This document shows positions 1-9,694 of a stretch of DNA of 64,000 nucleotides, in pieces. The DNA comes from Sacculina carcini (Eukaryota > Arthropoda > Thecostraca > Sacculinidae): contig OU696593.1 of NCBI GenBank assembly GCA_916048095.2, positions 5,312,830 to 5,376,829 of the forward strand, written 5' to 3'. Under the pieces are notes generated by a model, which searched no databases, was not told the DNA's origin, and saw only the letters and a list, made by a program, of their open reading frames with translations. Numbering within the stretch: position 1 is the first letter of the stretch; every line of letters begins with the position of its first letter. Position numbers and translations under genes: made by a program.

Positions 1-252
1 AATTCACTATTCCGGTTATAATAAGATATATTGAAATTTCATTCTCTGGGTGATACAAAACATCAACAGCAAAATTTCCAAGCTAAATCAACAGGATATA
101 AATCAGTCTTTGTTTCGGCTTTGTATCAGTATTGACAAACAAGTAAGCACCTTACAACTGCAACATTAAACTCTTCCAAGAAGGAAAACTGACCACAAAG
201 CCTCAACAATTCGGTTCAGATGGCTAAGACACTGCTCTCAATTTTTTCACAG

Positions 253-1253
253 TATCGTCAATTGTCGACCATCCCAGGGATCTGGAGAAACCGCGGTCGA
301 GCTTGTGGGACGGCGAGCAGATCTGGGACGGCGAGACCGAATGGGACGAAGACCCTTCAGGAAACTGGGCCGTGTCCGAAGACGAGGTGATGGCCGTACA
401 TTACAGCACTGACAGAGCCAATTCCCTCAAACTATTCGACAGCAAAGACCAGCAGAACACGGCACAGCCAAACACTCAGCAGAGTATCTTGCCAACGTCG
501 GAAACGCCACGTGAAAATAAAGAACGCATCGGGTCAACCAGCGACGCCAAGGAAGTGATGCTAGTGAAAGGAAAGGAGGCCGGTGATGAACCTGTGACAC
601 TGCAGAATTCGCTTGTGCCCTCGCAAGTCAGCACCGGAATCAATAACGGCCAAGGTGCTGCTGGAAAACTGGCCTCCTCAGAGAGAGAAGGTGATCACGT
701 GATGCCATCAAATAGCAAGACGGAAGTGAGTGCAAACAGCAACGATGCAGCAATCGGCGGCGAAATGACAAAAGAAGACAAAAATTCAACACATGACATA
801 CAATCCACTAACGACTCAGAGACCGTGGTCCGTCTGATCAGTATTACCGATAAAAAAGCTGACGACCACAAGGTCTGTATGCCGGAGATGAGTGGAACTG
901 AGGGACGGCCGCGGACACCGTCGTTTGATCACACCGACACGGCCACCGTGGGATCGTCGCGCCCTCCGTCCGTTTTCTCCACGATGACAAATGCTCCGAG
1001 CATCATCGAGGACGACAACAGGAACATTATCACGGAGCTGCCGAAAGATCCGCAAGATCACAACGAGGAGCTCAGTCGGTCCAAGTCGCTGCTGACAATT
1101 CCGCGCGTCAGTGAGTCGGAGACTGACGAAGCTCAGGTGATGAAAACAGCCAGACAGTCTGCTGATACGACACGTCCGACCAGTCAGAAGCAGAAGCCGG
1201 GCGACAGCGATCAATCAAGCAATAGACACTCCATGACGAATAAGAGCAGCTGA
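253..1253 (+). CDS. Terminal exon (partial gene) of an unrecognised acidic, disordered protein
   Basis: An open frame ends at a stop at 1251-1253 and runs back through 303 without a Met to a good 3' splice site (pyrimidine run then ACAG ending at 252). I therefore read it as the last coding exon of a gene that begins left of the window. The N-terminal part is tryptophan- and acid-rich with a repeated W-D-G-E motif (residues near positions 306-330). The rest is rich in Ser, Thr, Asp, Glu, Gln and Asn with no membrane segment, so it is probably intrinsically disordered, perhaps a cytoplasmic tail. Base composition is more GC-rich than the flanks, which supports real coding. I do not recognise the family. 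The minus-strand ORF across 816-1214 is its shadow. Confidence 0.5.
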
Positions 1254-2149
1254 ATAAGATGCACTAAGAAACACGCGGCTATAAACCAATAACCTCTAAC
1301 TAAAACAGGCCCATGAAATCAATGTGGACTTTTTTTTGCTAAAGCAAAGCCGATGTATGTAGCCTTTGATAACATAGCGAGTAACATTGATAACATGGCC
1401 GGACTAAAACTATTCAAATATTGAGTTCATTCACATAAACGCAAAGTACAGTTTACAAAAAACCACAAAGAAAGCAGCGTATGGTTTTGCACAATTTCTT
1501 GCACATTTCACCACATCGCCGCTGTGGTGGGGAATCATTGTTGAATTACAGCAATACCAACCGTAGAGTATTGTGCACTGCATGTACAACACGATTGTGC
1601 GCACCGGGAAATCCATATTAACACGTCGTGTATGCAAAAACTACACTCCAGCGAAAAGCTGTGACGCACGTGCAACTGTAAGTGACGACAAGTCAGCTAG
1701 TCTGTCCCAACTTCAAAATGAGACAATCACCTTCAGAATGACGCTTCTCAATTTCAGGAAGACACCTCAAAAAGAGATCAACTACGAATATGACGTTGTA
1801 CTGAAGGTTTTAATGAATGAGGGACATTCATAGATAATATTGCTCGTACATTCACGTTTTTCGAGCTCGGAATAATCCGCTGACGTGCAGTCAATGGTCT
1901 ACATTGATACAGGACAGTTTCATTTTGAAATTGGAACGGAATGATCACTTGGCAAACATCGTTGCATACGTTGATAATTGAGCCAGAAAATATACAGTGT
2001 GTGGAAATATATTTTACGAACTCATTCAGTGTTTGCAGTGTACACTGGCAGATGAGGCCAGAACGCAGTTGAGCCACAACAACAGAGTGGTGCGTGTCCA
2101 ACACGTAATATAATATATTTACGCATTTGAACACAGCAGTAGAGAAGGC
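1254..2149. other. Intergenic, nothing recognisable
   Basis: AT-rich sequence after the stop of the first gene. It would contain that gene's 3' UTR, but I see no clear AATAAA close to the stop. The short ORFs here have no recognisable content. Confidence 0.4.
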
Positions 2150-2402
2150 TGTGTTCGCGTGTAATTTCGCGGGGGCAAAGCCTCACGGCCCCGGCTGGCA
2201 CACCGCAGATCCGGCCGCCACACGGGTTTCCGCAGTCACGGCCAGCACAGAAAACTGAACGGCTGCGTGCACACGAAACCCGTCTTGCGGCATTTTGGCT
2301 ATCACTTAAAGAAGCGAACCCATCCGTTTCACCTCGCCGGGGAATCGAACCCTGGACCTTTCGTGCACAAAACGTGCGTATTAGCCACTCGGCTATGAGG
2401 CG
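2150..2402 (-). repeat. tRNA-derived SINE (or degraded tRNA copy with a tail)
   Basis: Read on the minus strand from about 2402, the sequence has a tRNA-like head with an intact RNA polymerase III A box (TAGCCGAGTGG) and a consensus B box (GGTTCGATTCC, complement of 2344-2354). The acceptor arms are mostly complementary. The anticodon stem is short and imperfect, so it is unlikely to be a working tRNA gene. About 180 bases of GC-rich non-tRNA sequence follow down to about 2150, as expected for a SINE body. Boundaries are approximate and no second copy is seen in this window. Confidence 0.6.
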
Positions 2403-5048
2403 TACACAAGCTCGTGATACAAAAGCTCAAGGTTCAGATCCACGCACAGATTCGGTTAAGACAGTGGTTGCCAACCTTTTTGTGACTGAGTACCACTTGG
2501 AGTTGCTGTACAGTCCCCGCGTACCACCTGATTCCACTCAGTTCGGTCAGATCGATCACTTTATTTACATAATTGTACAAGTAGAACACACAAATCAACT
2601 GAAAACAACAACTCAACTGACGTTGGAACTTATTAGATGTTGGATGTTGGAAGCTAGATAACAATCTAGAAAGAGCACCACAATAGGGGATGACGGAGCT
2701 GAAAACACAGACATTTTAACATCAGTGACCTATAAGTTTGAAGGCCACTTGAAGCTAAATGTCAAGTGTTGATGGTTTATTATTGTGAGTCAGTAAATCG
2801 AACACTTCCACTCTTCCGTCTTGAAATTGCACCGTATGTATAATCATCTTCAATTTTCTTAGTTCCGGGGAGAGAGGCAAATTACAGTGACAGTAACTCA
2901 GACAGCTCATCGCCCTAAAATATCAAATATTCAAATTTAATCTGCAAAAATACTTGACACTCGCTTAAAGACGCGTGTGTGCGTGTGTTTGCGTGCTGGC
3001 GTGCCTGAATGTGTGTGTGTGTGTGCGTGTGTGTGCAAGAGTGGATATTGAGTGATGTGTGGGAGTTTAACAGGTAAACAAAACCCACATATGAATTGCC
3101 AAGGTCTTGGTCATTCGGCCAGACGAGGCTAAATGTCAACATTAATCGATACCTCTCAAATGGCGTGCCATTGTATACTCAAGCAATTGTTAAAGCTGCA
3201 AACGAAGTGTCCCAATAGCAAACAATCGCCCCAAACGCCCACACGCACACACCCGCGCGTCCTGTGGTGTGTCTATGGGGAAAATGAGGAAAATGAAGTC
3301 CCCTAGACCAGTGATCACCTACCTTTCACAGCTACCTTACCCTTTTTATTGTATTATCATATTTTGTATATCTAATCATTTGATTAATCCAGGTACTTAA
3401 TTGGTACGACAATGCTTTTTCCATTTTCATTTATTTTATTCATTCATTCATTAACATTTTTCTGTCAGTTCTCTAATACCCCGAAACATTGATATATTAC
3501 CCACAGGGGGTAATTAACCCCGGGTTGATAACCAATACCGTAAACCTTTTCTGGTCGTTGTCCCAATGTTTGGGTTAAGCTAAGGGTTGATACAATAATC
3601 GATGTGTATGGCGCCATAAAGCGCTCTGAACCAGTTTTAAAAACAATGCAGCAGAAATTCAAGAATTTCAATTAAACTTATTCATCATTAATTGATCTTA
3701 ATCAGTCCGAAACGATGGCTATAATTAATTCAAACTGGATATTCGAAAACAACACAAAAAACGAGAAGAATTCCAAACACGCCTTCTGATAACAGCACAA
3801 ACGTATAATTTCCAACACTCTGTGATAGAATTAATCATAAACTATTAGCAGAACAAGCACACACACACACCCACACACACACACACAGACAATGGCCCAC
3901 TGAAAGATGACTAGGAAACAACACTGCAAATAATATTCCAATAACATACGCAAATAGTATAAATTAAACACGATGGCTAGATTTGAATAGTAAATTTTCT
4001 AACATTGAAAAGCATGTTTGAAGCAAATGACAGCGGGGTTCATGCGCCCAAAAAAACTAACTTAGAACTGCAGTCATTTATATATTTATATATAATATTC
4101 ACAATTGTACATTGAATGGAATCTCGATAAATTTGCACGGAGATATTTTTGTTTTTCTTGTACAACACATGCTAAACATATACCGATGACGATTCTCTTG
4201 ACAAAAAATTAATGAAAAATTTAACTGTTAAATGCTGGTCACATAGGAATTCCAGACACAAATAACTTGGCAATCCCTGGCTTCTATATAGAATACATTG
4301 CTTGCGGCAAACGAGAATGCAAAGCTTATTGTGCGTCAAGCGACGGAATACGCCAAGCTTGGCCGAAATAAAAGAAAATAGACGAACAAGATGAAATCAA
4401 ACAAGATCGGCAGTGAATCAAGAGTTTTAACAAATACCAGTTATACAGCAAATATCCCAAATATTAAGCAGTTAAAATAATTAATCAATATATGGTTGAA
4501 TAGTTCAATCTGTGACAGCATTTCCCTTCAATCCGATGGAAACTAAACAAAGAGCTTAGCAAATGACTGCAAAAACAATAAAACATCAAGGTATTTGTAC
4601 AGGTTGGATGACATTACTAGAGTTCAACACACAACACACACACAAAAATGCCCAGAACAAATAACATCCATCCCTACACGCAAATATACCTTCAATAACT
4701 GCAGGTTTCAATGTGTACAAGATCAGAGCATCTCAACACAGAAATGTTGGCAATTTAAATATAGAAACAATTTGCTCATATAGGTGAGGGTACAATATAA
4801 TGGAACGTAAATATCGGAACAAACGTTGTGTTGAAATGATAAAAACAAATCGCGTCAGATGTCAAAAAACCAGCTCTAAATGTTGCTGGAGATTTTTTGG
4901 ACAGAATCAGGCCCGATTATCATCACAGGCTCGACCCAGGTCATCAACAATCACCAATCCGTCATCTTGTATTTCATCCTCATCATCAACAAGAGAATGA
5001 GATGACGAAGCCAAACAATCCTCCTCATCGTCCAATGAGAAAAAACTG
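2403..5048. other. Intergenic AT-rich DNA with small microsatellites
   Basis: No gene is visible. There are GT-rich tracts at about 2972-3040 and an AC tract at 3861-3892. Short ORFs across this stretch lack any family signal. Confidence 0.4.
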
Positions 5049-5137
5049 AACACACACACACACACACACATACACATACAAACATAACCACACACACACA
5101 CACACATACAAACATAACCACACACACACACACACAG
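5049..5137. repeat. (CA)n microsatellite with an internal duplicated interruption
   Basis: CA runs separated twice by the same CATACAAACATAACC interruption, giving a small higher-order repeat. Confidence 0.8.
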
Positions 5138-5165
5138 ACGCGTAAGAACATGACAATAAGAAAAT

Positions 5166-5282
5166 ATTATGAATATTTTTATTTTTATTAATTACAGGCA
5201 AATCCAGTAGCATGAGGGAAGAGAGCAAGTGCACTATTACCACCCTGCGGTGGTCCCATGTGTACTGGAAGCACCCAAAAGA
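5166..5282 (-). mobile_element. LINE 3' end fragment, family with an AAT-rich tail
   Basis: The reverse complement carries the block (T/C)GGGGCCACC...GGTGGTAATAGTGC followed by CTACTGGATTTGCCTG and an AT-rich tail. The same block occurs at 9582-9682 and 17430-17533 in the other orientation, each ending in TAA/AAT repeats. This is the dispersed 3' end of one non-LTR element family. No coding sequence remains here. Confidence 0.6.
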
Positions 5283-5601
5283 TGTATACAGAGAGAGTTT
5301 GAAAAATTAAAGTTCAATAAAAAAGATGAAAGCTAAGGAAGAAAGAAAAATCGAAATCAGAGGCGGATTTAGAAGGGAGAATATGAGATGAGATAACGGG
5401 AAGGATATAATGAGATGTGTTTTCAAGTTCAAAATGAATGGTCTCTATACAAGATCTATACAAATCCCCTGAAATCATCAAGTAAATTTTTGGAAAAATT
5501 CTCCATCCGCTTCTGATTCAGACGTGTCTGAGCGAAAAATGAGCCTTGTTTATAATTCAACAGCATTGGTAGCCATCCTGGTGGTATATTACCCCCTAGT
5601 G

Positions 5602-5921
5602 CAGCGGTTCTTACCCGGCGGTGCTCTCACACCTAGGCGATGAGAGACTAGTTCCTAGGGGGTGCGAGGATTTCTGTGATATCTAAGAAAATTATGTGTT
5701 AAACATATGCCTTATATTTTTCTTGAAAAATGCAGTTTTGCTTAATCTTCTTAATAGACTTGTATGAATGAATATTGAATAACAAAATTCTGTTATTACG
5801 TCGTTTGTATTTTTATATTTTCGTATTTTCTTATAACTATATATCAATAATCCAGGGAGTGCGAGAGCTGACTGCTAATTTGAAAGCGGTGCCTGAACAC
5901 TGAAAATGTTCAGAAACACTG
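5602..5921. mobile_element. hAT-type MITE, family A
   Basis: The left end CAGCGGTTCTTAC and the right end GTTCAGAAACACTG are degenerate inverted termini of the hAT type. They are flanked by CCCTAGTG (5594-5601) and CCCTAAAG (5922-5929), a decayed 8-bp target-site duplication (6 of 8 match). There is no ORF, so it is non-autonomous. The copy at 9159-9420 is related and lies in the opposite orientation. Confidence 0.65.
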
Positions 5922-5952
5922 CCCTAAAGCTAAATAAACTATCTTGTTAGAG

Positions 5953-6287
5953 CAGTGGTTCCCAACCTGGGGGTAAATTACCCCCTGGGGGAAATTTAGC
6001 AATTGTTCGGGGGTAATGTAGGGGTGACAGGAAAATGTTAATAATTCTCAAATTCAAGAAAACATTGCGGTACCTTGTATTGGGATTAATGTTAACTTAG
6101 CATATTATGTTTATTGTTTGCATTGTGTGGATATTGTATTGCTCATATGGCGTGTTATATATAGTTGTGTGTGCACGCGTGCGTGTGTGTGTGAAGCTTA
6201 CAGTAACATGTACAGTAGCAAAGGGGTAACATGCGTAATATGGGATGCTAAATTGGGTAACAAGCTGAAAAAGGTTGGGAACCACTG
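5953..6287. mobile_element. hAT-type MITE, family B
   Basis: The termini CAGTGGTTCCCAACCT and AGGTTGGGAACCACTG are perfect 16-base inverted repeats. The flanks TGTTAGAG (5945-5952) and TGTTAGAC (6288-6295) are an 8-bp target-site duplication with one mismatch. The element is 335 bp without coding capacity. Length, TIR and TSD size all fit a hAT non-autonomous element. Confidence 0.85.
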
Positions 6288-6295
6288 TGTTAGAC

Positions 6296-6425
6296 GGTAA
6301 TTATCTCTAGTGTTTTAGTTTAGTCATACATTTATCAATGCTGACAGCATTTTGTGAAAGAGGTAGCATGCTTAACGTGACAGGCTAAATTGGGCGCCAA
6401 GCTGAAAAAGAGTTGGGAACCACTG
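6296..6425. mobile_element. Partial hAT-type MITE (right end)
   Basis: Ends in GAGTTGGGAACCACTG at 6425 and shares a body (AGGTAGCATGCTTAAC region) with the inverted fragment at 7197-7345. Together they look like two remnants of one MITE family separated by a TG-rich array. Confidence 0.5.
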
Positions 6426-6607
6426 GTCTACAGTAATTCAACAGGAAAATTCGACAGTTACCACAAACGACACACACACACACACACATATACAAACACA
6501 AGTCGTTCAACATGGTCGGACCATATTGCTGTAGCCCCATTGAACCACTGCGCTGTATCCGACCATGACTGACGAGAAGCTATATTGGTGATCAATAGGA
6601 AAGTGAT

Positions 6608-7045
6608 TTGCACACAAACAAACAAACAAACACGCAAACACGCACACCCAACACGTGTGTGTGTGTACGTGTGTGTATACGTGTGTGTATATGTGTTTGT
6701 ATGTGTGCATGTGTAAGCGTTTATGTGTGTGTGTGTATGCGTGTGTATATGTGCATGTTTGTGTGTGCGTGTGTATGTGTGTATCTATGTGTGTGTATGC
6801 GCGTGTGTTAGTGTGTGTGTGTCAGTGTGTCAGTATGTGTATGTATGTGAGTGTGTGTATGTGAGTGTGGGTGTGAGTTTGTGTCAGTGTGAGTGTGTGT
6901 GTATGTGTATGTGTGTGTATGTGAGTGTATGTGAGTGTGTGTGAGTGTGTGTCAGTGTATGTGAGTGTGTGTGTCAGTGTGTGTGAGTGTGTGTCAGTGT
7001 ATGTGAGTGTCAGTGTGTGTGTGTGTGTTTGTATGTGAGTGTATG
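6608..7045. repeat. TG-rich microsatellite array, about 440 bp
   Basis: Near-continuous TG with TATG, CGTG and TCAG variants. Long ORFs of Cys-Val or Thr-His in both strands are artefacts of the dinucleotide repeat. Confidence 0.9.
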
Positions 7046-7196
7046 TGCCTAGTAATATCATTTGTTGTCATATTATACACAGTACAATATGTACGTAAAC
7101 GGAGCAAACAAAAACACGACAGAAAAATTCAACGATAAAAAACTGGGAAAACAATCAATATAGAATCAAGAATCAGAAACAAATTGCCACATAGAG

Positions 7197-7269
7197 CAGT
7201 GGTTCTCAAACTTTTTTCCAGCTTGTTAACCAATTCAGCATGCTACCCGTTTCACAAAATGTTGTAAAC

Positions 7270-7302
<33 letters not shown>

Positions 7303-7345
7303 TATGGCTAAACTAAAATACTAGAGTTAATTCCCGTCCCTAATT
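7197..7345. mobile_element. Partial hAT-type MITE (left end) containing a (TA)n run
   Basis: Starts CAGTGGTTCTCAAAC at 7197. Its following bases match the reverse complement of 6296-6425, including the GCATGCTACC block and the GGCTAAACTAAAA block. A (TA) run at 7268-7297 interrupts it. Confidence 0.5.
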
Positions 7346-8112
7346 GCACGTTAATTTAGGCAAGATGAGAAACCAATGATAAAGAAAGATGACAGATTAA
7401 GCTAAGAAGCGGAAGCAAGGTGTAGATAATATAAAATATATATTTTTTCACAATCACATGACAAAACCGTTGAAAATCAAGTAATGTAATGTAAATATAA
7501 ATTTAAAATGTACTTATAATGTAATGAAGGAAAACATTTTGTCAATAATAATAAAAATGCTAATTTAGACCTCCAAACCTCTAGACTTTTATATTGGTTT
7601 CGTTTATTGCTGCTTAATTTGGATTCCTTTTGTTCTATGAATTGTTCCGCACGAAAAATATATGAATCAAGTTTCGTGCATGGGTGTAGCCAGAAAAATC
7701 ACCGGGTGGGCTATGGGGAAAATTGGAACATATCAAACCCCATAGGGCTATATGAACTTACTTGCTTGGGGGCCATAGCCTACATTAACTAGGGTCACCC
7801 TACATAATATTTTATCCGGATATACAGTCATTTTGGACACTCTCCGTCCAGTCCGGATTATTTTTGTAATGCTCCAAATGTCCGGCGTTTACAATATATT
7901 TGGCCTGAAAAAAGTACAATGAAACATTTGACATATGAAAAGATAAGTTCTAAATAAAAACATCAAATTTTCGAGCGCGCTTTCAAGATAATCGAATTCA
8001 GCTCAGCCAACCTTAACCCCAAATGTGGTTACGCCCATAGTTCAGGCCCTGAAGGGGGTAGCAAACTGTAAACGCCAAGACAAGTGTGTCAACATGGTGA
8101 CGTACTTTGCAA
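7346..8112. other. Intergenic, probably decayed transposon DNA
   Basis: No gene is visible. The stretch around 7790-7890 (GGGTCACCCTA start, repeated TCCGGA motifs) resembles the ends of old DNA transposons, but I cannot define borders. Confidence 0.3.
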
Positions 8113-8173
8113 AAACACACACACACACACAAACATACATACACATACACACACAAAGAAAAATTGCGAAAAG

Positions 8174-8212
<39 letters not shown>

Positions 8213-8308
8213 AACTGATGACATGCAAAATCTGATAAGGATGTCTTGTCTCATATTTTGGGTGCCTATGGGAAGATTAATCGTTGGCGTGTTAATGGGA
8301 GGAATGTT

Positions 8309-8360
<52 letters not shown>

Positions 8361-8425
8361 TCGATCAAAACACAGCTGCCCGCACAACACAAAGCCAAAC
8401 AAGTGTAAACAAACATAATAAACAA

Positions 8426-8465
<40 letters not shown>

Positions 8466-8552
8466 CTGACAAGCAAACACACACATACACAAACACACAC
8501 ACACAACCGACAAGTACACACATACACACACTAACACACACACACACACGCA
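8113..8552. repeat. Cluster of (CA)n and (GT)n microsatellites
   Basis: (CA) at 8117-8212, (GT) at about 8310-8357 and (CA) at 8427-8552. The opposite-strand composition of neighbouring tracts means they can pair with each other as an imperfect inverted repeat. Confidence 0.9.
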
Positions 8553-8755
8553 CACATAATGGAAATTCTTGCGAACATTACTCAGTTAAATTGTATTAAT
8601 TTCTACCGAAGATTGGCCATACAATCTTAAAGAACGCCATTTTTATAAAGACAAGATATAATATATTTTAGTACGTGGAAACTAATTTGCTAGCATTAAT
8701 AACAATTTAAAATGTTAATATTAATTCAACAATTATGCCATTTGTGTGTTTAGAT

Positions 8756-8850
8756 CAGTGGTTGGGAACGTGTGGGAAATTCAATTACCCACTGGTGGGG
8801 AATTGACCGGTTGTCAAGTGGGAAAATAAATGTCGCACAGAACAGGACAA
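8756..8850. mobile_element. hAT-type MITE left end, family B-like
   Basis: Starts CAGTGGTTGGGAACGTG at 8756 and continues with a CCACTGGTGGGGAATTG-type segment parallel to the start of the family-B element at 5953. I cannot place its right end. Confidence 0.4.
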
Positions 8851-9158
8851 ATGTGTGTGTTTGTGTGTTTTTTATCAATCAGAATTATTTTATTTTCGTG
8901 TGCAAAGCCGATGATTCAACGCAGGAGTAAACATAAGCCGTAAAAGGTCTATTTGAATTGCATGTCGGTAGAAAATAGGGTAAATTTTATGGATGAAAAA
9001 ATAGCCAGTTAACGTATGCACATATATTTATTTAACAAAATACACTTATACATGATGATTACTGGTAATTAGTCGATTAAATTCACTAATAAAACTTAGT
9101 CAGTCATAGCTATTGCCAAAAATAGAGAAGAATTAATCAAAGCGACTTTTAATTAGAG

Positions 9159-9420
9159 CAGTCGTATAAAACATTTCCAGTATTGGCACCCTTTAAATAA
9201 GCTATATGAAATAATAAAATATATAATATATTTCTAAATAAGCTATATGAAAAATATAATAATACCAAACGATGCAATAACAGAAGATATTTATTCAATA
9301 CTCATTAATACAACTTAAATTTCCATATATTTAATTCATACATATATTTTCTTAAATACATCACATAAATATTCGCACCCCTTAGAACCCCAAGTTAGCA
9401 CCTCCTATTAAGAACCGCTG
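9159..9420. mobile_element. hAT-type MITE, family A, inverted relative to 5602-5921
   Basis: Begins CAGTCGTATAAAACATTTCCAG, diverged from the reverse complement of the right end of the 5602-5921 copy, and ends TAAGAACCGCTG at 9420. The flanks AATTAGAG (9151-9158) and AATTATAG (9421-9428) match at 7 of 8 positions, an 8-bp target-site duplication. Confidence 0.6.
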
Positions 9421-9485
9421 AATTATAGGGTACCATTCAAATAGAGCCTCTACGATACTTCAAAATGAACTTACTTCAAAATGAA

Positions 9486-9520
9486 ATTTTATTATTTATT
9501 GTTATTTATTTATTATTTTC
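9486..9520 (-). terminator. Possible polyadenylation signals for the SLC35F5-like gene
   Basis: Several TTTATT motifs on the plus strand (AATAAA on the minus strand) lie about 180-210 bases past the minus-strand stop at 9695. The region is T-rich, so this is weak evidence. Confidence 0.3.
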
Positions 9521-9581
9521 TTTCCAACTCTCTTTCTAGACTTTTTTCTTTTCGAACTATCTTTATCTCTGAATCTTTTGG

Positions 9582-9682
9582 GCGCTTCCGGTACATGGGG
9601 CCACCTTAGGGTGGTAATAGTGCTTGCACTCTTCCCGTGCTACTGGATTTGCCTGTAATTAATAATAATAGTAATAATAACT
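9582..9682 (+). mobile_element. LINE 3' end with TAATAATAAT tail in the SLC35F5-like 3' region
   Basis: Same 3' block as 5166-5282 and 17430-17533, ending in AATAATAATAGTAATAATAA just beyond the minus-strand stop codon at 9695. It is therefore inserted immediately downstream of the transporter coding sequence, probably within its 3' UTR. Confidence 0.6.
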
Positions 9683-9694
9683 GAAATACTTAAA

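Noticed and set aside
2341..2402. Functional tRNA gene
   Set aside because: A and B boxes are good, but the anticodon arm is irregular and the sequence continues into a SINE-like body.
8113..8552. CRISPR-like array from regularly spaced CA blocks
   Set aside because: Simple dinucleotide repeats with no fixed repeat and unique spacers, in an animal genome.
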